A stretch of 64,000 nucleotides of DNA, taken from NCBI GenBank assembly GCA_030695945.1, contig JAUYOG010000019.1, forward strand, positions 148,019-212,018. The letters run 5' to 3'. Each line of letters starts with the position of its first letter. Within the stretch, counting starts at the first letter, position 1. Below are positions 26,729-36,016 of the stretch, piece by piece. A model generated the notes under the pieces. The model made no database searches, had not been told where the DNA came from, and saw nothing but the letters and a program-made list of their open reading frames with translations. The DNA comes from Ramlibacter sp. GTDB lineage: Bacteria > Pseudomonadota > Gammaproteobacteria > Burkholderiales > Burkholderiaceae_C. Both the position numbers and the translations under genes were made by a program.

Positions 26729-27649
26729 ATGTGGTCCTACACCCTGCGTCGCCTGTTGGCGACCATTCCCACCCTGCTGGCCGTCATCACGGTCAGCTAC
26801 ATCCTGGTCCATTCGGCGCCGGGCGGCCCCTTCGACAACGAAAAGCAGGTATCCGAGGCCGTCCTGGCCAACCTGCAGGCCAAGTACCACCTGGACCTGC
26901 CGCCCTGGCAGCAGTACCTGCACTACCTGAACAACCTGCTGCACGGCGACCTCGGCGCGTCCTTCCGGTACGCCGACTGGTCCGTCAATGACCTCGTGGC
27001 AGCCGCGCTGCCGGTGTCGCTGGCCATCGGCGGCACGGCGATGCTGATCTCCTTCGTGCTCGGCGTCGGCCTGGGCATCGCGGCCGCCCTGCGCCAGAAC
27101 AGCGTGGCCGACTACGGCGTGATGCTGGTGGGCAACCTGGGCAGCGTGATCCCCTCCTTCGTCATGGGCCCGGTGCTGGTGCTGGTATTCGCCCTGTGGC
27201 TGCACTGGCTGCCTGCCGGCGGCTGGGACAGCTTCGCGCCGCAGTTCATGGTGCTGCCGGTCGCCTTGCTCACTTTCATCAACGTGGCCACCATCGCGCG
27301 GGTGATGCGCGGCAGCCTGATCGAGGTGCTGCACAGCAACTTCATCCGCACGGCGCGCGCCAAGGGGCTGCCCACCCGCGTGGTCGTGCTTCGGCATGCG
27401 CTCAAGCCGGCCCTGCTGCCCGTCATCTCGGTGATGGGCCCGCTGGCCATTTCATCGATCACCGCCGCCCTCGTCACCGAGACCATCTTCTCGCTGCCGG
27501 GCATCGGCAAGCTGATCGTCAACGGCGCCGGCAACCGGGACTACACGCTGGTGCTGGGGCTGGTCGTGCTGATCACCGTGCTGGCCGTGCTCCTGAACCT
27601 CCTGGTCGACCTCGCGTACGCCGCGCTCGACCCGAAGATCCGCTACTGA
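26729..27649 (+). CDS. oppB: Oligopeptide ABC transporter permease OppB-like
   Basis: A 306-residue inner-membrane permease of normal OppB length. It begins MWSYTLRRLLATIPTLLAVI, has a periplasmic loop with LNNLLHGDLGASFRYADWSV, and the EAA loop NFIRTARAKGLPTRVVVLRHALKP near residue 215. Six transmembrane helices are evident. It lies second in the binding-protein/BCDF series, with the oppC frame beginning 1 bp after its stop. The transporter imports short peptides together with the products on either side. Confidence 0.93.
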   Translation: MWSYTLRRLLATIPTLLAVITVSYILVHSAPGGPFDNEKQVSEAVLANLQAKYHLDLPPWQQYLHYLNNLLHGDLGASFRYADWSVNDLVAAALPVSLAIGGTAMLISFVLGVGLGIAAALRQNSVADYGVMLVGNLGSVIPSFVMGPVLVLVFALWLHWLPAGGWDSFAPQFMVLPVALLTFINVATIARVMRGSLIEVLHSNFIRTARAKGLPTRVVVLRHALKPALLPVISVMGPLAISSITAALVTETIFSLPGIGKLIVNGAGNRDYTLVLGLVVLITVLAVLLNLLVDLAYAALDPKIRY

Positions 27650-27650
27650 C

Positions 27651-28622
27651 ATGAACCACCCCCGAAGCGACCTGCGGTCGCCTCCCCCTCAAGGGGGCGC
27701 AACCAGCGGCCCGGCAAAGCCGGTTCCGCGGTTGCCCACGATGGAAGTCATGCAGGCGGTAGCATCGGCGCCGCACGGGCGCAGCCTGTGGGCCGACGCG
27801 CGCACCCGCTTCATGCGCAACAAGGCCGCCGTCGTCAGCCTGGTGTTGCTCCTCCTGATCTCGGCAGCATGCATCGTAGGCCCCGCCGTGCTGCCGCATT
27901 CGTTCGACAGCGCGGACTGGGACGCCATGAGCCTGCCGCCCACCCTCAAGAACATGCATTGGTGGGGCACCGACGAGTCCGGGCGCGACCTGCTGGTGCG
28001 CTGCCTGGTCGGCGGGCGGATCTCGCTGATGGTGGGACTGCTCGCCACGCTGGCGTCGGTGGCGATCGGCATTGCCTGGGGCGCCACCGCCGGCTTCATC
28101 GGCGGCAAGGTGGACGCCTTCATGATGCGGATCGTGGACATGATGTACGCGATCCCCTACCTGCTGATCGCGATCCTGCTGGTCACCATCCTGGGCCGCG
28201 AGTTCTACCTCGTGGTGCTCGCGATCACGGCCTTCTCGTGGATGGACATGGCGCGCGTGGTGCGCGGCCAGACGCTGTCGCTGCGCAGCATGGAATTCGT
28301 GGAGGCCGCGCGTTCCATCGGCGTGCCTACCCGGCGCATCATCTTCAGCCACATCGTCCCCAACCTGCTGGGCGTCGTCGTGATCTACACCACCGTCACG
28401 GTGCCTTCGGTGATCCTCACGGAATCGGTCCTCTCGTTCCTCGGCCTGGGCATCCAGGAGCCGATGACCAGCTGGGGCGTGCTGATCGAGGACGGCACTT
28501 CGGTGATGGAAGTCTCGCCGTGGATGCTGCTGTTTCCGGGGGCCTTGCTGTCGATGACGCTGTACTGCTTCAACTTCATCGGCGACGGCCTGCGCGACGC
28601 GCTCGACCCCAAGGAGCGCTAG
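27651..28622 (+). CDS. oppC: Oligopeptide ABC transporter permease OppC-like
   Basis: An inner-membrane permease, 323 residues from the ATG at 27651 or 293 from ATG 27741. The first 30 codons coincide with a palindromic intergenic-type repeat and encode an unusual Pro/Gly-rich leader, so the downstream ATG may be the true start; neither has a strong ribosome site. Conserved parts: RFMRNKAAVVSLVLLLLIS helix, DESGRDLLVRCLVGGRISL, the EAA loop EFVEAARSIGVPTRRIIFSHIVPN and LSFLGLGIQEPMTSWGVL. The stop is followed at once by the oppD start. Confidence 0.92.
   Translation: MNHPRSDLRSPPPQGGATSGPAKPVPRLPTMEVMQAVASAPHGRSLWADARTRFMRNKAAVVSLVLLLLISAACIVGPAVLPHSFDSADWDAMSLPPTLKNMHWWGTDESGRDLLVRCLVGGRISLMVGLLATLASVAIGIAWGATAGFIGGKVDAFMMRIVDMMYAIPYLLIAILLVTILGREFYLVVLAITAFSWMDMARVVRGQTLSLRSMEFVEAARSIGVPTRRIIFSHIVPNLLGVVVIYTTVTVPSVILTESVLSFLGLGIQEPMTSWGVLIEDGTSVMEVSPWMLLFPGALLSMTLYCFNFIGDGLRDALDPKER
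27656..27738. repeat. Comamonadaceae-type palindromic repeat at the oppC 5' end
   Basis: The stretch contains paired blocks GCGACC/GGTCGC, CCCCCTC/GAGGGGG-like, and the distal GGCCCGGCAAAGCCGGTTCC with further short palindromes. From memory this layout is common between genes in Comamonadaceae. Here it lies inside the longest possible oppC frame. Confidence 0.6.
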
Positions 28623-29636
28623 ATGGCAGCCGGCAACGACAAGCTGATCGAGGTCGACGACCTCTCGGTGAAATTCGCGACGCCCGACGGTGAAATCACC
28701 GCCGTGAACGGGCTGTCGTTCGGTCTCGAACGCGGCCAGACCTTCGGCATCGTCGGCGAGAGCGGCTCGGGCAAGAGCCAGAGCATGCTGGCCATCATGG
28801 GCCTCCTGGCGATCAACGGCCGGGCCAGCGGGCGGGCCCTCTTCAACGGCGAGGACCTGCTGTCGCTGCCGGCGCGCGAGCTCAATCGCATCCGCGGCAA
28901 CCGCGTGGCAATGATCTTCCAGGACCCGATGACGTCCCTCAACCCCTACCTGACGGTGGAGCGGCAGATGACGGAGGTGCTGGAGCTGCACAAGGGGCTC
29001 ACGCGCCGCAGTGCACTGTCGCTCGCGATCTCCACGCTGGAGCAGGTGCGCATCCCCGATGCCGCGCGCCGCATCCGCATGTACCCGCACGAGTTCTCCG
29101 GCGGCATGCGCCAGCGCATCATGATCGCCATGGCGCTGCTGTGCCAGCCGGACCTGCTGATCGCCGACGAGCCCACCACGGCGCTGGACGTGACGGTGCA
29201 GGCCCAGACCATGGCCCTGCTGCGCGACCTGCAGCGCGACTTCGGCACGGCGATCATCCTGATCACGCACGACCTGGGCGTCGTCGCCGGCCTGTGCGAC
29301 CAGGTGATGGTGCTGTACGGCGGCCGCATCATGGAGCAGGGCAGCGCCGAGAGCATCTTCTACCGGCCCACCCACCCCTATACCCTCGGCCTGCTCGGTG
29401 CCGTGCCCAAGCTCGATCACGAGGGTGAGCGTCTGCTCGCGATCCCTGGCGTGCCGCCGAACATGGCGCACCTCCCCGCCGGTTGCCCGTTCAGCGAACG
29501 CTGCACCTTCGCCACGGAACGCTGCGCCACCGACCGGCCGCCGCTGGCGCCGGCGGCCAGCGACCGGCTGGTGCTGCGCGCCTGCCACCGCGAAGTCATC
29601 GAGATCACCCGCGAGGCGGAAAGGGTTCTCCCATGA
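28623..29636 (+). CDS. oppD: Oligopeptide ABC transporter ATPase OppD-like
   Basis: A 337-residue ATPase of normal OppD length. Walker A is GESGSGKSQ near residue 45, the Q-loop IFQDPMTSLNP follows, then signature FSGGMRQR and Walker B LLIADEPTTALDVT, and switch His in THDLGVVAG. The C-terminal oligopeptide-transporter extension has Cys-rich PAGCPFSERCTFATERC, which may bind an iron-sulfur cluster in this family. The ATG at 28623 directly follows the oppC stop; the stop overlaps oppF by 4 bp. Confidence 0.95.
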   Translation: MAAGNDKLIEVDDLSVKFATPDGEITAVNGLSFGLERGQTFGIVGESGSGKSQSMLAIMGLLAINGRASGRALFNGEDLLSLPARELNRIRGNRVAMIFQDPMTSLNPYLTVERQMTEVLELHKGLTRRSALSLAISTLEQVRIPDAARRIRMYPHEFSGGMRQRIMIAMALLCQPDLLIADEPTTALDVTVQAQTMALLRDLQRDFGTAIILITHDLGVVAGLCDQVMVLYGGRIMEQGSAESIFYRPTHPYTLGLLGAVPKLDHEGERLLAIPGVPPNMAHLPAGCPFSERCTFATERCATDRPPLAPAASDRLVLRACHREVIEITREAERVLP

Positions 29637-30616
29637 GCCTTCAGCGCGAACCCCTCCTGTCGGTGCGAGACCTGCACGTCGATTTCAAGGTGCGCGGCGA
29701 AGGATTGCTGGCGCCCAGGCGCACGCTCAAGGCCGTCAACGGCGTCAGCTTCGACCTCTACCCCGGCGAAACGCTGGGCATCGTCGGCGAGTCCGGCTGC
29801 GGAAAATCCACCCTTGCCCGCGCGATCCTGAACCTCATCCCGGCCACCGCCGGCAAGGTGGTCTGGATGGGCCGCGACATGGCTGGTGCGACGCCCGCCG
29901 ACTGGCAGCAGGTGCGCCGCAGCGTCCAGATGGTGTTCCAGGACCCGCTGGCGTCGCTCAACCCTCGCATGAACGTGGCGCGGATCATCGGCGAGCCCCT
30001 GCGCACGCACCGCCCCGACATGGCGGACGCGGAGGTGCTGGCGCGCGTCAAGGCGATGCTGGTGAAGGTGGGCCTCGGCGAGGCGCACCTGTACCGCTAC
30101 CCCCACGAGTTCTCCGGCGGCCAATGCCAGCGCATCGGGATCGCGCGCGCGCTGATCCTGGAGCCCAAGCTGATCGTCTGCGACGAGCCGGTGTCGGCAC
30201 TGGACGTGTCGATCCAGGCGCAGATCATCAACCTGCTCAAGGACCTGCAAAAGGAGATGCAGCTGGCGTTGGTGTTCATCGCGCACGACCTGGCAGTGGT
30301 CAAGCACGTGAGTCAGCGCATCCTCGTGATGTACCTGGGCAAGACGATGGAGTTGGCCGACAAGCGCGACCTCTACGCCGACCCGAAGCACCCCTACACG
30401 CGCGCCTTGCTCTCGGCCGTGCCGCTCGCCGACCCGCGGCTCGAGCGCGGCAAGGTGATCCAGATGCTCTCCGGCGACCTGCCCTCGCCGATCGACCCGC
30501 CCTCGGGCTGCGTCTTCCGCACCCGCTGCCCGCATGCTTTCGACCGCTGCGCGGCGGAAGTGCCGCCCTTGCGGGCCATCAACGCCCACACGCAGGCGGC
30601 CTGCTGGTTGTACTGA
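29633..30616 (+). CDS. oppF: Oligopeptide ABC transporter ATPase OppF-like
   Basis: A 327-residue ATPase. Walker A GESGCGKST, Q-loop VFQDPLASLNP, signature FSGGQCQR (Cys at the usual third Q/R position) and Walker B LIVCDEPVSALDVS are in order, with IAHDLAVVKH at the switch. The Cys-rich C-terminus SGCVFRTRCPHAFDRC matches OppF. The start ATG overlaps the oppD stop (ATGA), and its own stop overlaps the next gene start (TGATG). It pairs with OppD to energise peptide import. Confidence 0.95.
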   Translation: MSLQREPLLSVRDLHVDFKVRGEGLLAPRRTLKAVNGVSFDLYPGETLGIVGESGCGKSTLARAILNLIPATAGKVVWMGRDMAGATPADWQQVRRSVQMVFQDPLASLNPRMNVARIIGEPLRTHRPDMADAEVLARVKAMLVKVGLGEAHLYRYPHEFSGGQCQRIGIARALILEPKLIVCDEPVSALDVSIQAQIINLLKDLQKEMQLALVFIAHDLAVVKHVSQRILVMYLGKTMELADKRDLYADPKHPYTRALLSAVPLADPRLERGKVIQMLSGDLPSPIDPPSGCVFRTRCPHAFDRCAAEVPPLRAINAHTQAACWLY

Positions 30617-31929
30617 TGGAGGACCCGTCCGTGCGCACCGGGCCGCTGCCCAGGGCGAACGGGCCCTGGTCCCGGTTCGCCCTGCCGCCCGGCGACCTCC
30701 TGCGCGACCGGCTCTACCGGCGCCTGTGGCTGTCGATCCTGATCAGCTCCTTCGGCAGCCAGATCACCCTGCTCGCCATCCCGCTCACGGCCGCCGTGCT
30801 GCTGCATGCCACACCCACCCAGATGGGCCTGCTCACGGCGATGGAGATCGCGCCGTTCGTGCTGTTCTCGCTGCCCAGCGGCGTGTGGCTGGATCGCGTG
30901 CGCAAGCTGCCGGTCTACGTCGGCGGCGAACTGGCGATCGCGCTCGCGCTGGCCAGCGTGCCCGCGGTCTGGGCGCTGGGCCACCTGAGCATGACCTACC
31001 TGTACTGCGTGGCCTTCGTGATCGGCAGCGTCTTCACCACCGCCGGCACGGCCGCGCAGATCGTGCTCACGCAGGTCGTGCCGCGATCCCGCCTGGTGGA
31101 AGCCCACGCGAAGAACGCGCTGGCCGGCTCCGCGGCGGAAGTCGCGGGCCCCGGCGTCGCCGGCGCGCTGATCCGCCTGGTGGGCGCCCCGGCCGCCCTG
31201 CTCGCGGACGCCTTGCTGTTGCTGGTGAGTGTGGTGATCCTGCGCGGCCTGGACATCCGCGAATCGCCCAGCGCCAAGGTGCCCGGGCGCTTTTGGGAGG
31301 CGCTCAAGCAGGGCCTGCGCTTCGTCGCCGGGCTGCGCCTGCTCGTGGTTCTGGCGCTGCTCGTGGGCATCTGGCAGATGTGCCACCAGTCCGCGATGGT
31401 CGTGCAGATCCTGTTCGCCACGCGCGAGCTGGGGCTGAACGAACGCCAGGTCGGCCTGTGCTACGTCGGCCTGGGCATCGGCACCGTGGCCGCGGGCGCG
31501 TTCGGCAGCCGCCTTTCCAGGCGCATCGGCACGGGGCCGTGCCTGCTGTGGGGTTTCGCGATCTGCGGCATCGGCTGGCTGCAACTGGCCCTGGCGCCTG
31601 CCACCGCCTGGGGCGTCGCCTCCTTCGTGTTCATGCTGGTTTGCTTCGGCATGGGCGCGGTGCTGATCTTCATCAACTTCCTGGCCTTGCGTCAGGCCGT
31701 GACGCCGGAGCCGCTGCTGGGGCGCATGACCAGCACCATGCGATGGTTGATCCTGATCCCGGCCGTCCCTGGCGCCCTGCTGGGGGGCTGGCTGGGCGAG
31801 CACCTCGGGCTGCGCTGGGCACTGGCGGCCGGCGGCCTGGGTGCCATTGCGCTGGCGCTGGGCGGCTGGCGGCTGACGCATTTGCGCGAGCTGCGGGAGC
31901 TGCCCGAGCCGAGCACGCATCCGGCCTGA
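30616..31929 (+). CDS. MFS transporter (MFS_3/EntS-like)
   Basis: A 437-residue polytopic membrane protein, with no soluble extension, unlike the MFS gene at 554. The MFS loop motif LPSGVWLDRVRKLPV is near residue 90, and about twelve helices follow. The ATG at 30616 shares a base with the oppF stop (TGATG), so translation is coupled to the peptide transporter. This suggests a role linked to peptide transport, for example export of a peptide or drug, but it may be a chance operon neighbour. Its 3' end is 189 bp from the terminus of the convergent TonB-dependent receptor gene, with a shared hairpin terminator between. Confidence 0.87.
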   Translation: MEDPSVRTGPLPRANGPWSRFALPPGDLLRDRLYRRLWLSILISSFGSQITLLAIPLTAAVLLHATPTQMGLLTAMEIAPFVLFSLPSGVWLDRVRKLPVYVGGELAIALALASVPAVWALGHLSMTYLYCVAFVIGSVFTTAGTAAQIVLTQVVPRSRLVEAHAKNALAGSAAEVAGPGVAGALIRLVGAPAALLADALLLLVSVVILRGLDIRESPSAKVPGRFWEALKQGLRFVAGLRLLVVLALLVGIWQMCHQSAMVVQILFATRELGLNERQVGLCYVGLGIGTVAAGAFGSRLSRRIGTGPCLLWGFAICGIGWLQLALAPATAWGVASFVFMLVCFGMGAVLIFINFLALRQAVTPEPLLGRMTSTMRWLILIPAVPGALLGGWLGEHLGLRWALAAGGLGAIALALGGWRLTHLRELRELPEPSTHPA

Positions 31930-32040
31930 TCCCGACCCGCGCCAATCCGGCGCGAGAAGGTGCGGGTCGGCGACTGCCCTGCGATCCCTGCGCGATGGTT
32001 TTCCAGTCGACGCCGATTTCGTGAGGCGCCGAGCGGCGCG

Positions 32041-32075
32041 CGCAAAAAAAATCCACCGCCGAGGCGGTGGATTTT
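32041..32075 (-). terminator. Intrinsic terminator of the TonB-dependent receptor gene
   Basis: The arm AAAATCCACCGCC (32048-32060) pairs with GGCGGTGGATTTT (32063-32075). On the minus strand the stem is followed by eight T (the complement of the A run 32043-32050). It lies 43 bp beyond the receptor stop. The A/T arms also allow function for the convergent MFS gene. Confidence 0.85.
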
Positions 32076-32118
32076 CGGGGGATGGGCTGGCGGGCCGGGC
32101 CCGCCAGTCAAGTCCGGA

Positions 32119-35031
32119 TCAGAAGCGGTGCTTCACGCCCACGCGGTAGAAGCGGCCAATCGCGCCCGAGTAGTCGAGCGGGTTGTAGCCGATTGCACCG
32201 TACGTCTGCGGGTCGAACGGAGGCTTCTTGTCGAACAGGTTGGAGACCGTGCCGAACACTTCCGTCTTCTGGCCGAATTTCCACGAGCCGAACAGGTCGA
32301 ACGTCGTGAACGACTTGATCTTGCAACCATCGGGGATCTGCTGGCCGGAGGGCAGCGAGATGCCCTCGCTCCAGCATCCCGCGCTGGCTTCTTCCTTGTT
32401 GCTCATCGAGCCGCGGTAGTTCATGTTCGTGCCCACGCGCCACTGGCCCATGTCCCACGACAACGAGCCGCTGATGCGGTTGCGCGGCGTGCCCATGCAG
32501 TTGGTGATGTGGCAATCGCCATGTGTGCCGGCGTAGTCGAAAACGACACCGGTACCGTCGATCACGCGCTGCTTGATCAGGTGCGTCCAGGTCAGGCCGG
32601 CATTCAGGCGGCCATAACCACTGCCCAGATCCCAGCGATGCTTCATCTCGAGGTCGATACCCTGGGTCAGGCTTTCCGCGCTGTTCTGGAACACGACGCT
32701 GCCGTTCAGGATGCCGCCCGGATCCAGCGGCGTGACGCGGGTCGCGGGGTCACGGGTGATCCGGCCGGCGTCCACTGCTGCTTGCGGGTCCTCGATGACC
32801 GGCAGGCCCTTGCGCTTGATCTGCCAGGCGTCAACGGTCATGCTGGTCTTCGGCGTGAGGTCCCACACCACGCCCAAGGTCAGGCTCTGCGACTTCTCGT
32901 TTTCCAGGTTGGGGTTGCCGCGCTGGATGAACGTCGGCGCCACGCCGATACAGTTGGACGACGGGATCGCCGGGTCGGCCGCGCAACGGGCGGTGTCGTT
33001 GACCGTGGCACCGCCGAAAGCGGCCATGGAAGCAGCGCCGTTCTCGGTGAAGGACGGTGCGCGGAAGCCGGTCGCCGCCGTGCCGCGAATCGCCACCGTC
33101 GCCAGGGGACGCCACTTGGCGCTGAGCTTGCCGGTGACGGCTTCGCCCGCGTCCGAGTAGTTGTCGAAGCGCGCGGCTGCGGTCAATTCCAGTTGCTTGG
33201 TAACCGGGAAGGAACCTTCCGCGAACGTCGCCCAGATATTGCGGTCGCCGCCGTAGCTGGTGAGCGACAACCCGATGTAGTCGCCCAGGCCGCTGTACAG
33301 CGGCAGGTTGCTCTTCTCGTGGCGGTATTCGGCGCCGAAGGCCACCCCGATGGGGCCGCCTGCCAGCTTGCCGAATTCACGCGTGGCCTTGACATCCGCG
33401 CCGTAAGTGCGGGACACGCCGGTGCGCTCCTGGTCTTCGTAGACCGCCGCCATCACTTCGGGCGAATTCAGGCCCGCGTTCTCCGCGATGCGGTAGAACG
33501 TGCCGGCCGGCAGCGCCCTGTACTTCGCGCTGATGGCGCTGGCCGCCGCCACGTTGGCCGCGGTGGGGTTCATGAGCGCATACAGCACGCGGTAGTTGAT
33601 CCGCTTGAGGGCGGTGTCCGTCTGCTTCGCGTCCGAGTAGTGCACGCCGGTGTCGATGTCCCACGCGCCCAGCGTGCCCTTCACGCCCAGCACGGTGCGC
33701 CACGTACGGCTTTCGGAGCCGACCTGGTTGCCGCCCACTTCCAGCGGCAGGTAAGCCAGGCGTGCGGCAGCGCTGTACGGGTTGTCCGGGTGCCCGGCTC
33801 CCAGCTGGCTGGCCGCGGTGTTGGACTGGACGTTGCCGTTAGGCATGAACAGGCCGCCGTTGAACTGCAGGAAGTTGTTCGTGACGAGCGACTCGGACTG
33901 GTAGTAGCCCACGTCGACGAAAGCTTCCCAATTGCCGCTGAGCTGCTTGGAGAAGCGGCCGAAGAAGTTCGACGTCTTGTGCTCGGGCTGGATCTGGCCA
34001 ACCATCATCCAGGGGTCGATCAGGCATCCGCCGCCCGGATCGTTCTGGGGCAGGTTGGCCTTGGAGGCGCAGTAGGCCTGCGCGCCCGGGAAGGTCGCAC
34101 CGCGGCTGAAATAGTTCAGCGTAGCGGGGTCGCGCACGTTGCCCACGATGGACGCGCGGGTGGAATTATTGATGCGCGTGCCGCCCGGGTAGGCGGTGAA
34201 AGGGTTCGTGCCTTCGCCGATGTGACGCGCCAGGTTGTTGCCGCCGCCGTACGGGTTGAAGCCGAAGCCATAAGCGGGGTTGCCGATGGCGGACACGCCC
34301 ACCGTGCCGCGGCCAGCGCGGTCACGATAGTAGATGGGGTCCTTTTGGCCGGCTTCGAAGTTCAGCAGGAGGTTGTAGCCGTCCTTTTCCATGGTCCCGC
34401 GACCATGGGTGATCGCGACGCGAGGCTCCTTGCCGTCGCCCTCTTCGGCCATGCCGTAGGTGCCCTTGACGACCGTGCCCTCGAAGCTCCGCTTCAGGAT
34501 GATGTTCACGACACCGGCCACGGCGTCCGAGCCGTAAATGGCGGAGGCGCCGTCCTTCAGGACTTCGACTCGCTCCACGGCTTCCAGGGGGATCTGGTTC
34601 AGGTCGACATACGAGCGCTGGGCATCGTCTGCCAGCACGGCGGAGGCCACACGGCGGCCATTGATCAGGACCAGGGTGGCATTGGCGCCGAGGCCGCGCA
34701 GCGAGATGCCTGAGGACGTGGCGCCCGAGAAGCCGCGTCCGTAGGTGAACGGCACCGAACCCTGGCTGTCAGCCGTGAGGGTTTGCAGGTATTCCGCAAC
34801 GGTGCCCTTGCCCGACTGCTCGATTTCCTGCTGCGTGATGACCTGAACCGGCGAGGCCGTCTCGGTATCCGATCGCCGGATGTTGGACCCGGTGATTTCA
34901 ACGCGCTGCAATGAAGATGAAGCCTGGGCAAGGGTGTCTTGCGCAACCATCATCGACGCGGTGCCGCAGAACGCCGTGATTAAGGCGCGCGCGACAACCG
35001 TTTTTCTAAACCTCTTTGTACCGGTTTTCAT
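32119..35031 (-). CDS. TonB-dependent outer-membrane receptor
   Basis: A 970-residue protein. The ATG at 35031 follows a ggagaaccc ribosome site and gives a signal peptide of about 45 residues ending DTLAQA; an ATG 14 codons upstream is less likely. The plug domain starts with QRVEITGSNIRRSDTETASPVQVITQQEIEQ and contains YGSDAVAGVVNIILK. The rest is a beta barrel ending in an aromatic residue (FYRVGVKHRF). The VEITGSNIRR opening is typical of receptors for carbohydrates, peptides or complex organics more than siderophores. It lies on the same strand as the TonB-ExbB-ExbD operon but behind its own terminator and promoter region. Confidence 0.94.
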   Translation of the reverse strand: MKTGTKRFRKTVVARALITAFCGTASMMVAQDTLAQASSSLQRVEITGSNIRRSDTETASPVQVITQQEIEQSGKGTVAEYLQTLTADSQGSVPFTYGRGFSGATSSGISLRGLGANATLVLINGRRVASAVLADDAQRSYVDLNQIPLEAVERVEVLKDGASAIYGSDAVAGVVNIILKRSFEGTVVKGTYGMAEEGDGKEPRVAITHGRGTMEKDGYNLLLNFEAGQKDPIYYRDRAGRGTVGVSAIGNPAYGFGFNPYGGGNNLARHIGEGTNPFTAYPGGTRINNSTRASIVGNVRDPATLNYFSRGATFPGAQAYCASKANLPQNDPGGGCLIDPWMMVGQIQPEHKTSNFFGRFSKQLSGNWEAFVDVGYYQSESLVTNNFLQFNGGLFMPNGNVQSNTAASQLGAGHPDNPYSAAARLAYLPLEVGGNQVGSESRTWRTVLGVKGTLGAWDIDTGVHYSDAKQTDTALKRINYRVLYALMNPTAANVAAASAISAKYRALPAGTFYRIAENAGLNSPEVMAAVYEDQERTGVSRTYGADVKATREFGKLAGGPIGVAFGAEYRHEKSNLPLYSGLGDYIGLSLTSYGGDRNIWATFAEGSFPVTKQLELTAAARFDNYSDAGEAVTGKLSAKWRPLATVAIRGTAATGFRAPSFTENGAASMAAFGGATVNDTARCAADPAIPSSNCIGVAPTFIQRGNPNLENEKSQSLTLGVVWDLTPKTSMTVDAWQIKRKGLPVIEDPQAAVDAGRITRDPATRVTPLDPGGILNGSVVFQNSAESLTQGIDLEMKHRWDLGSGYGRLNAGLTWTHLIKQRVIDGTGVVFDYAGTHGDCHITNCMGTPRNRISGSLSWDMGQWRVGTNMNYRGSMSNKEEASAGCWSEGISLPSGQQIPDGCKIKSFTTFDLFGSWKFGQKTEVFGTVSNLFDKKPPFDPQTYGAIGYNPLDYSGAIGRFYRVGVKHRF

Positions 35032-35294
35032 GGGTTCTCCAGACTTGTTCCTGCGTAATTGAGCAAGGGCCACGGCCCTCCCTCGACTGGGACCGCGGCC
35101 CGGGTGCGAAAACTCCCCAGTACCAATCGGTCCAACCGAGGTTTTTACACAACTGACACTCTGGCGTCACCCGGCTATTACCCGTGTTTGGCCTGTTTGT
35201 TGCCCAAATACATCGGTGCAGGCAAGACATCACGCAATTGCATGATGACTGTGCGTACCGCAACGTGAAATGAGGGCGCCACGCACCATGAAAA

Positions 35295-35333
35295 AGGGCG
35301 GGGCGCACCAACAATGCTGGTGCGCCCCGCCCT
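35295..35333 (-). terminator. Intrinsic terminator of the tonB-exb operon
   Basis: A 16-bp perfect stem (AGGGCGGGGCGCACCA at 35295-35310 and its complement at 35318-35333) with a 7-base loop, followed on the minus strand by TTTTTC. It lies 27 bp after the tonB stop. The rest of the 328-bp interval (35032-35359) should hold the receptor promoter; I see no clear operator in it. Confidence 0.9.
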
Positions 35334-35359
35334 GTCGAAGCGGCAGTGAGCCGGCCCGC

Positions 35360-36016
35360 TTATTCGATCTTGAAGTCGAATTCCTGGGTGGCGATGATGT
35401 CGCCGGAGCCGGAGACGCATCGGTACTGCATCATGGCGCCACGCACTGCGTTGTGGAACACCCGGGGGCCGGACAGGATCGTGACCTCGCGCACAGCGCC
35501 GTCACGGATAAGCGCCTGCGCCTTCACAACGCCCGTGGTCCCTTCCCTGACGGCCTGGCGGGGCATCTCGGGCTTGACCTGCGTCGGGCACGCCACGCCC
35601 ATCTCCTGGCGCCCTGCCGGGGCGGCGGGCGGGGCGGGCGCCGGCGGCGGCGCGATCACGGCCGGCGCGGTCGGGGGCGTCTGCACCGACTGGATCGAAG
35701 GCGCCGACGTCGTTGCCGGTGGCGTCACCTCAGGCGGCGGAACGTAAGGCGGCGGCGGGGCCTCCACCTTGGTCACCTTGGGCTCGGGCGGCTTGATTTC
35801 CTTGGGCGGCGGCGGCGGCGGCGGCGGGATGATCACCTCCTGGATCACGGCGGCCTCCAGGGGTTTCTTGATGATTTCCAGCCCCCTGCGCGCGGTGCCG
35901 GAGATCAGCGCCCAGGCCACGACGACGTGAACCACGACCACCACCACCCATCCGATGGTGCGACGGGTCGGGTCCGCGCCGGTGTACCGGCGTCTATGCA
36001 TGGTGGTTGCGCTCAT
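35360..36016 (-). CDS. tonB: Energy transducer TonB
   Basis: A 218-residue inner-membrane-anchored periplasm-spanning protein. One hydrophobic helix (about 22-40, IGWVVVVVVHVVVAWALI) is followed by a Pro-rich linker with a run of eight prolines, then KPPEPKVTK repeats (about 65-130). The C-terminal TonB domain has ACPTQVKPEMPRQAVREGTTGVVKAQALI and a conserved end EFDFKIE. It transfers proton-motive energy from ExbB/ExbD to outer-membrane receptors such as the product encoded next door. Its start overlaps the exbD stop by 4 bp. It is last in the operon. Confidence 0.93.
   Translation of the reverse strand: MSATTMHRRRYTGADPTRRTIGWVVVVVVHVVVAWALISGTARRGLEIIKKPLEAAVIQEVIIPPPPPPPPKEIKPPEPKVTKVEAPPPPYVPPPEVTPPATTSAPSIQSVQTPPTAPAVIAPPPAPAPPAAPAGRQEMGVACPTQVKPEMPRQAVREGTTGVVKAQALIRDGAVREVTILSGPRVFHNAVRGAMMQYRCVSGSGDIIATQEFDFKIE

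Noticed and set aside
31960..34713. A 917-codon plus-strand frame opposite the TonB-dependent receptor
   Set aside because: No domain and Arg/Ala/Val-rich; the receptor on the minus strand is clear.
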